The position numbers and the translations under genes were made by a program. From the NCBI GenBank assembly GCA_964036315.1, contig OZ038487.1, positions 57,876,842 through 57,940,841 of the forward strand: a stretch of 64,000 bases of DNA, written 5' to 3'. Origin of the DNA: Acanthosepion esculentum. Its lineage: Eukaryota > Mollusca > Cephalopoda > Sepiida > Sepiidae. The notes under the pieces are model-generated. The model saw only the letters and a program-made list of their open reading frames with translations, did no database searches and had not been told where the DNA came from. This document shows, piece after piece, positions 57,831 through 64,000 of this stretch; within the stretch, counting starts at the first letter, position 1, and each line of letters starts with the position of its first letter.

Positions 57831-59310
57831 GTGTGAGAGTGATTGTAAGTGAGGGATCACTTTATTATGTGAGCGTTTTACAATGCATAAGTCATTGAAT
57901 GAGTGAGTTTTTCATTGAGTAACTGTTATATTAAATAAATGGATTTATCAGTGAGTGAGTGCATAATAGAGTGAGTCAATTTCCTAGTGAATAATTGAAT
58001 AGATTCGAGTGAATACGACGGGGAGTAAAGCATGTTAGTGAGGGTGTCAGGGAGAGCATGATAGAACGAGGGAGTTAGTGCGTTATTGCGTAGAGTGAGT
58101 GGGGTGTCAATTACTGAAAGCGTTATTGAGTGAGACAATAAGTAATTTCGTGAGAGAGTATGACAATGAGTAAAAGTGAAATTGAATTGAGTGGGATTGT
58201 CAGAGACAGAAAACATCATCGAATGCGTCAAGAAGTCATTTACTGAGTGAGTGTGACAATGAGTGAAACTGAGACAACATGTGTGAGCAGGATTGTTCGT
58301 CAGTGAAAGTATCATGGAATGTGTCAATTAGTGAGTGTATCAATGAGCGAGAGTGAGACAAAATAGTGTGAGTAGGAGTGTCCGTGAGTGAAAGTGTCAT
58401 CGAATCTGTGAATTAGTGGGTGTGGCAATGAGCGACAGTGAGACAAAATAGTGTGAGTAGGAGTGTCCGTGAGTGAAAGTGTCATCGAATGTGTCAATTA
58501 GTGAGTGTAGCAATGAGCGAGAGTGAGACAAAATAGTGTGAGTAAAAGTATCCGTGAGTGAAAGTGTCATCGAATGTGTCAATTAGTGAATGTGGCAATG
58601 AGCGACAGTGAGACAAACTAGTGTGAGTAGGGGTGTCCGTGAGTGAAAGTGTCATCGAATGTGTCAATTAGTGAGTGTGGCAATGAGCGACAGTGAGACA
58701 AAATAGTGTGAGTAGGAGTGTCCGTGAGTGAAAGTGTCATCGTATGTGTCAATTAGGGAGTGTGGCAATGAGAGAGAGTGAGACAAAATAGTGTAAGTAG
58801 GAGTGTCCGTGAGTGAAAGTGTCATCGAATGTGTCAATTAGTGAGTGTGGCAATGAGCGACAGTGAGACAAAATAGTATGAGTAGGAGTGTCCGTGTGTT
58901 AAAGCGTCATCGAATGTCTCAATTATTCCTTTAATGAGTGAGTGTAACAATGAGTGGAAGTGAGACAAAATAGATTAAGCAGGAATGTCCGTCAGTGGAA
59001 GCGTCAACGAATGTGTCAAGTAGACATTTAGTAAGTGTGACAATGAGCGAGAGTGTGATAAAACAGTTTGAGTAGAAGTGTTCGCTAGTGAAAGCGTCAT
59101 CGGATGTATCACTAAGTAATTTAGTGAAAGGGTCTGAAAATGGATTAAGATGACGTTTATTAGAGTGGGCGGGAATGTCAGAGATTGAACGCGTCACTGC
59201 GTGTGTCAGAAAGTCATTTAGCGATAGAATGTATCATTGAGAGAGGAGTGTGTGAATAAATAAATGAATACAGTGAGTGAGCAAGGGATTGCGTCATTGA
59301 GCCAGTGTGT
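57831..59310. repeat. 85-bp minisatellite with diverged 97-100-bp edges
   Basis: Units beginning GTGAGTGAAAGTGTCATCGA start at 58299, 58384, 58469, 58554, 58639, 58724, 58809 and 58894, exactly 85 apart. On both edges the spacing is 92-100, with an extra segment like AAGTCATTTA. A GTGAGTGAG-rich flank continues from 57831 to 59310. Frames of 133, 61 and 88 residues on the minus strand are translations of this repeat (Thr/Ser/Leu-rich). Confidence 0.9.
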
Positions 59311-59970
59311 GTCTTTTCAACAGAAACTGCGTACTGCAAATAAAACAAAACGGAACCAAAAAACATAGAAGAAGAATACAGCAAATGTGTACATGCATTT
59401 TCTAACTGTATATGTGAACAAAAGGTTTTTGAGCGTTTTGGCGCTTATCTTTGTCATATAGCTTTGTACACGGCTCTAGAATGATCTTTTCCATTGGAAG
59501 TTGGTCTTTATTGAATATATGTCCGTATGATTTTTATGAATCTCATTGATTTCGATTTATTAGTCATAAAGCGTATATAACGGTCATCGGTATGACTTTG
59601 TTAATCGCTACTTTCTCTACAAAGAAGACTTTGTGAAAGGTTAGTTTATTTATTCAAATTTGATTCTGTTATCAATACAGCATCAAACGAGAACTGAAGA
59701 AAGAAATAAAATAATGAATTTCTGTGAAAGAGAGAGGCGTATTTATACATTTGCCATATGTTGGAAATATTTATGGATTTTTATACGAGTATACAACAAT
59801 GATGCACAAAAGGCATTAAAATTGTACAGTTACTATTTCTACTCTCATAAAAAAAAATATCTAATTGATTTCGTAGACATGGCGGTTTTATTAGTGGTTA
59901 CAATTTCAAGCACAGACATTCAATGAATTAAGTGCCATAAGCGATAGACGCTTGGGCGATCATATCTCTT
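59311..59970. other. Unassigned spacer
   Basis: AT-rich; an 88-residue frame at 59660-59926 has no recognised similarity. Confidence 0.45.
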
Positions 59971-59974
59971 TCAA

Positions 59975-60105
59975 TTCATGACTAAGTAGAAGATTTTCCC
60001 GCATTAGGTTGCCGTTTTTTTCTGAGGTAGACTGGTTACCAACCAAGGCTATATGACCCATCTGTCCTGCTATTGAGGAGGAAAAAGATGGTCTGCTGAT
60101 AGAAA
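59975..60105 (-). repeat. SINE family 1, 3' part
   Basis: AGATTTTCCCGCATTAGGTT and GGTTACCAACCAAGGCTATA are the reverse complement of the body and 3' region of the SINE at 51913-52222. Confidence 0.7.
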
Positions 60106-60109
60106 AATT

Positions 60110-60690
60110 GGTTCCCTTTGTCGCGCCAGGCAATTTTTCTTTCTAGAATCTATCTTACACATTTTGAAATATACTATTTTTTAATTTGTATATTACTGTC
60201 ATATCTGGTCTGGAACTCCTGTTATACAGAGTGTCCCAAAAGTTGTACTACTATTGGAAATCTTTGTAATTTTTATATTTATTTACCGAATTAAATAATG
60301 TTTCCCTATGTGAAAATATATTCTATATATGGTATTATTAATATATATTAGGTAATTTTATTGGTCTAATTACGGAAGATGATGTCATGTAAATTTCTTC
60401 TGGTTGCTAGTTCCAAAGTGTACATTTTCTGACAATTATAGCATGACTTTTGGGACACCCTGTATATCTCGAGATTCTCGAAAAATAATCCAAAGAAATG
60501 TCTGTGATGTTATTGGTCCTGACCTGGCATCTCGACTTCAGTCATTTACTCACCGCCGTGACATGATTTCTCGCTATCTTTTCTATAAATATTTTCATGG
60601 CAATTGTTCTAATGAGCTCTTCAACTTGTTATATCAGCTGCATGAATTTAAGCTTACTACTAGATTGTCCCAACATGCTAATTCAAATTG
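60110..60690 (+). pseudogene. CR1/Jockey-like LINE interrupted by a MITE
   Basis: SGLELLLY stands before the MITE (60227-60462). The LINE resumes with ISRDSRKIIQRNVCDVIGPD, LASRLQSFTHRRDM and YLFYKYFHGNCSNELFNLLY, with QLHEFKLTTRLSQHA at about 60650. This is among the least decayed stretches of the family: about 75 residues without a stop. Confidence 0.82.
60227..60462. mobile_element. Mariner-type MITE with TA duplication
   Basis: 236 bases. The left end CAGAGTGTCCCAAAAGTTGT and the right end (inverted) CAGGGTGTCCCAAAAGTCAT pair over about 20 bases. The TA target is duplicated at 60225-60226 and 60463-60464. Removing it restores the LINE reading, as judged by the intact site at about 31675-31690. 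The interior is AT-rich and non-coding. Confidence 0.9.
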
Positions 60691-61265
60691 GAGAGAACAA
60701 AATCAAGCAAGTAAAAAACAAAATTAACATAGGACGGAAAGTACGACACCGAAATGCGAAGGTGCATTGACATAGCGAAAGATGTCTTCGAAAACCTCAG
60801 CAAAGTATTAAGAAACAGGAAAATATCGTTAAAAACAAGAAAAAGTCCTCTTATACAGTACCGGTCCTCTTATACGTTAGTGAATACTGGAAAATCTCTT
60901 CACCGATGAAGGAGACGCTTGAAGCAAGAGAAATGTAGTTTTACAGAAAGATGCCGATAATACAATGGCCCGAATATGTGAGCAACAACGAAGTCCTGGA
61001 TACAAGGGCAACAAAAAGAACACTTCTACTTGACCCCAAGAAAAAAAGTTGAAATTTATAATGAAGAAGTGTTTGGGAAGTGTGATACTTAAAGGTAAGA
61101 GAGACAGAAGAAATCAACACAAAACCTATTTAGCAAGCTTTAGTGAATGGATAGCTGAGCAGGTTTTGGCAGTGATGGCAAAGAGCTACAAAGAACAGGC
61201 AATTGTGGAGAGACGTCATCGGCAACACACTGAAGGGACACGGCACATAGAAGAGGAACGATATA
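60690..61265 (+). pseudogene. RTE-like LINE C-terminal fragment
   Basis: Frames give the DTEMRRCIDIAKDVFENLSKV-like region (60740-60810), KRVL-like, LYVSEYWKIS, and a clear 94-residue end (61049-61333). That end starts KFIMKKCLGSVILKGKRDRR and contains YLASFSEWIAEQVLAVMAKS and the HTEGTRHIEEE tail. It joins directly to the next RTE-like copy. Confidence 0.75.
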
Positions 61266-62080
61266 TGGTTGTCAGCAAAAGAAACAGCCAAAGATGCAAA
61301 TTAAGAATTAGAGACACTAAGAAAGTACAATAATTATAATATCTAGGAAGTGTTTAACGAAACCTGGAGGCGAACTCGGATAACGAAAGTGTTATGGTCC
61401 AGGTTACGACCAAGGAAGAACAACACGAACACAAGAGTAGAAATAACGAAGACAAATAAATAAGACGGAATAATAATACAATATGTGGAAGTATGACTGT
61501 CAGTCTGGTTTGGAGTGAACTACTATCGGCTCGACTCGATTCGTCTCTCTCTCTCTCTCTTGAGAGGCGTAGTATACATAGTGTTAGGAAGAGATCATTC
61601 TGTAGTTATAGGTAAGGACCCATAACAGAAAGTTGCCTTCGAAAAATATTAAGAAACAAGAAAATGTAATGTCGATCCTCATTTAAGCCAGTAACAGATA
61701 AGGAATAAACTTGAAGTAACAGAAATGTGGCTCTACTGAAGGATGCTGAGGATACTATGGATTAAACATAGGATTAAGTTTTAAACGGAAAGAACACTTT
61801 TACTTAACATCAGAAAGAGAGAGTTGAAGTTTCTAGAGAGCATACTGGCGAAAGAGGGCTTAGAAAATTTGACACTCACAGGAAATATGAACTCAAGAGG
61901 GACAGAGGAAAATAGCGTATGACCTGCGTAATGAGCTTGAATAAATGGTTGGCAGAACAGGTTTTAGGAGAGATAGCAAAAAGATAAACTTTACTAAATG
62001 ATACAAAACACAGCTGTGGAGATAAAATTGATCGCCAACGTCCTGAAGTGACATGGTACATAGAGGAAGAAGAATACAAG
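61265..62080 (+). pseudogene. RTE-like LINE fragment split by a solo LTR
   Basis: Starts VVSKRNSQRCKLRIRDTKK, is broken by the LTR at 61390-61627, and resumes KVAFEKY-ETRK. Then RNKLEVTEMWLY-RMLRI, LEFLESILAKEGLENLTLTG-type sequence, SLNKWLAEQVLGEIAKR and the end near 62075. Confidence 0.78.
61390..61627 (-). mobile_element. Solo LTR, family 2, copy 2 (inverted)
   Basis: 238 bases, TGTTATGG...CATAACA as read on the plus strand. The reverse complement matches 20148-20390 (ACTATGTATACTACGCCTCT, GACTGACAGTCATACT, TACTCTTGTGTTCGTGTTGT). A perfect 5-bp target duplication GAAAG lies at 61385-61389 and 61628-61632. Confidence 0.93.
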
Positions 62081-62084
62081 ATTA

Positions 62085-62380
62085 GCAACCAGGTTACATC
62101 ATTTTACTGTTGAAATAGCTAGCGGTAACCGGAAGTTCTATTCTAATAGTTCCTTTTCTCGCACTTCTCGCCGGTGGAACTCTCTTTTGGTGCCTTGCTT
62201 CCGTGCCGCTTACGATCATCCAAAATTTAAATACAACTTCAATCGCCATCTTCTGGCTTCTTGAATTCTGTTCTCTTATTGACCTTTCTGTTTATTAAAG
62301 TCTTCCAATTCTGTTTGACGCTCAGCAACCCATGGCGTCTTAATGGCCTTACTTGGGGTGAAATGCTTAAAAAAATCATC
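62085..62380 (+). pseudogene. CR1/Jockey-like LINE 3' end
   Basis: TVEIASGNRKFYSN, FSRTSRRWNSL and a NFNRHLLAS-like end, followed by the terminal GGGTGAAATGCTTAAAAA also seen at 32120-32140. Confidence 0.75.
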
Positions 62381-62555
62381 GCGATATTACGATAATGCAT
62401 CCGTTATTTTTCGTTAAGTATTGAGATGTAATTTTCATTATTTCATCATTGTTGTCAACAGATGTTTGTCGATTGGGGTTCTCTTCAGATAATTTCGAAC
62501 TGAATCCTTTATTAAATGTACATAGGCAGAGCGTTCTCCTTTGTCTATGTTTTTA
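62381..62555. other. Unassigned spacer
   Basis: Nothing recognised. Confidence 0.5.
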
Positions 62556-62559
62556 TCTA

Positions 62560-62645
62560 AGTTATTTCTCGCTCTTGGACTTACGCGCAAATACCATTGG
62601 GAAAGGTATGAATCCATTTCCCCATATATGGATTAAATAGGAGGA
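62560..62645 (+). repeat. SINE family 1 scrap
   Basis: ACCATTGGGAAAGGTATGAA and CCCATATATGGATTAAATAG parallel the body of the SINE at 52010-52070. Confidence 0.6.
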
Positions 62646-62889
62646 TTCGTATCATTGTTATTGTAAAAAATTGTTAATACAATATTCACTTGCATAAAGA
62701 AAAGAATTATTCTTATGCAAAAAAAAAGAAAATTATTACGACTTTAAATATCATACACAGATTTGCTAAGTCATAAAATATACAAATCAATCAAGTTTGC
62801 GCGTCTTTTTCCCAATGAGTCCATGTATACACTGTCCGCTCCAGTCATTAACAATTGATGATGTTTCAGGCCTTGATAAGCCAGTTAAA

Positions 62890-63490
62890 GAATGACAGTC
62901 CCTTCCGTAATTCGTGCAGACAATGTTTCATGCCGGTCTTTCTGTCAGACTTGTGTTTGCTTATTTGTCTTTTCTAGCTCTGACTGCTGCTTCGAATTTG
63001 AAGTAGGCACTTCTGCGCTACCTGCCTCCAGGATGATCGTTAGAAGAGGCCAGCATCCCCAAATGTCCGAACTTATGCCTCCACTTTTCAGGTTTCTTTC
63101 ATTGGCTTATTTGCATTCCATTTGATGTCTGCTTATGTAGCGGTTTCCCCGAGCCAGCTTTCCGTACAGGAGTCCTCTGGGTATTCGACCCACATTTATT
63201 TACCTACAGTAACTCGAAATGCCAGCCTTCTCGAAGAGAGTATTTTTGGGGATATTGTTTTTCGAAGAGTTTTGCGCGGATATGGAGGGCGTTGAGCTAC
63301 CATACATCTCAAGTTTTAATGCCCTACAAGATCATGCCTACAACACAAGCTTTATAGATAAGAACGTTGCTGTATTCTGTCACCTTGCTGTTTTTACATA
63401 CGCTCTTTCTTTCAGTCTGGACATGGTAGGAACAGCCTTATCAATACTCTCGTTCAGTTCCGTGTTGACAGAGATTTGCGACCAATAAGA
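62890..63490 (-). pseudogene. LINE C-terminal region, third family
   Basis: On the minus strand: KAVPTMSRLKERAYVKTA-like sequence (63450-63390), the YKACVLS..LYGSETW region degraded near 63350, then PRGLLYGKLARGNR (63165), ANERNLKSGGISSDIWGCWP (63110-63050) and LTIILEAG. This is the order of a CR1/L2-type LINE tail (DLLYGEL..G, CKRDLK, W..LA.DR..WR). The plus frames at 62892-63125 and 63219-63488 are shadows of it. Confidence 0.65.
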
Positions 63491-64000
63491 GTAACAATGG
63501 GATTTATTTTGCTTAGGATGATTCCAATGGAAATAATTCTGAGTAATGAATTTTTATCGTAAATGAAATTAAATTATACCATCATCTCGTAGAGTGCTGA
63601 GATCTCAGGCTGGTCCTACCTGGCATCATTTGGTGTAAATGAGCTTACTGTTAGTATCTTTGTAACACAGAAAGTACTTTTTGATTCCACGGTAATGGTG
63701 ATATTAACCATTTTCCTCATAATGAAACATTCATTGATCGAACAGCTTGTATTTCTGTCGATTGAAGTTTATAAAATCTTTCTCTTAAAACAGTTTTTCA
63801 TGAAAATTATTTTCTCAAGTCCAGTAGCTGTTATCGCTCTTTCCAGTATTGCTGGGAGTTTCCTTCCTAAACTTTTATTTGAAGGTATGTGGAAAGTCAA
63901 CATCTTGATTATACCATTATTTCCTTTTACGAGTTATAGGTGCTATCTATTTCAGTTCTTACTGCTGTTGTTAATCCTCAAGTGATGTAGTTTTTGTTAT
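63491..64000. other. Unassigned end of window
   Basis: AT-rich; a 96-residue hydrophobic plus frame (63695-63985) has low complexity and no recognised family. Confidence 0.45.

Noticed and set aside
57926..59197. Thr/Ser-rich reverse frames of 133, 61 and 88 residues
   Set aside because: Translations of the 85-bp minisatellite.
62892..63488. Two plus-strand frames of 77 and 89 residues
   Set aside because: The minus strand over the same bases reads as a LINE C-terminus; these are shadows.

Overview
The window is a non-coding, repeat-saturated stretch of an animal genome. I found no intact host gene. Three things point to a cephalopod mollusc, most likely an octopus: very many long (TA)n arrays with (CA)n and (ATCT)n tracts, AT-rich spacer, and a crowded mix of LINEs, tRNA-type SINEs, Tc1/mariner relics, a Gypsy element and Penelope-like debris. 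The species call rests on my recognition of these element types, not on a search. Most long open frames are microsatellite translations (Tyr-Ile, Cys-Val or His-Thr runs) or broken transposon pieces.

Layout. 0-10 kb: (TA)n-flanked dispersed units, several with hammerhead-ribozyme-like folds, a mariner N-terminal relic and two MITEs. 10-21 kb: a 650-bp polypurine tract, then a LINE cluster. The cluster holds a CR1/Jockey-like C-terminus, an RTE-like endonuclease facing away from an RTE-like reverse transcriptase, and a LINE split by two solo LTRs. A complete but dead 1.24-kb mariner, a 48-bp minisatellite and another solo LTR follow. 21-31 kb: a higher-order (ATCT)n/(TA)n block, SINE and LINE fragments, a dispersed direct repeat and two tandem SINEs. 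31-47 kb: LINE pieces, four more transposase relics or hammerhead units, an R2-like LINE carrying a SINE, and a second and third mariner. 47-51 kb: a heavily mutated Gypsy gag-pol. 51-64 kb: SINEs, a Penelope-type GIY-YIG fragment, a reverse-strand 5S rRNA copy, an 85-bp minisatellite, and LINEs split by solo LTRs and a mariner-type MITE.

Most notable: at least three units (34354-34396, 9585-9639, 4871-4924) can be folded by hand into a whole three-stem hammerhead. The first has a canonical CUGAUGA/GAAA core. The other two share a core in which the C3-G8 pair is replaced by U-A. About ten further hammerhead-like core-plus-stem-II motifs lie in units that mostly border (TA)n arrays. Hammerheads are known in Penelope-like elements and in metazoan retrozymes, so I read these units as remnants of such circular-RNA-linked retroelements. 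Coordinates of LINE, SINE and dispersed-unit edges are approximate. Those of solo LTRs, MITEs and mariners with target duplications are exact as read, except where noted.
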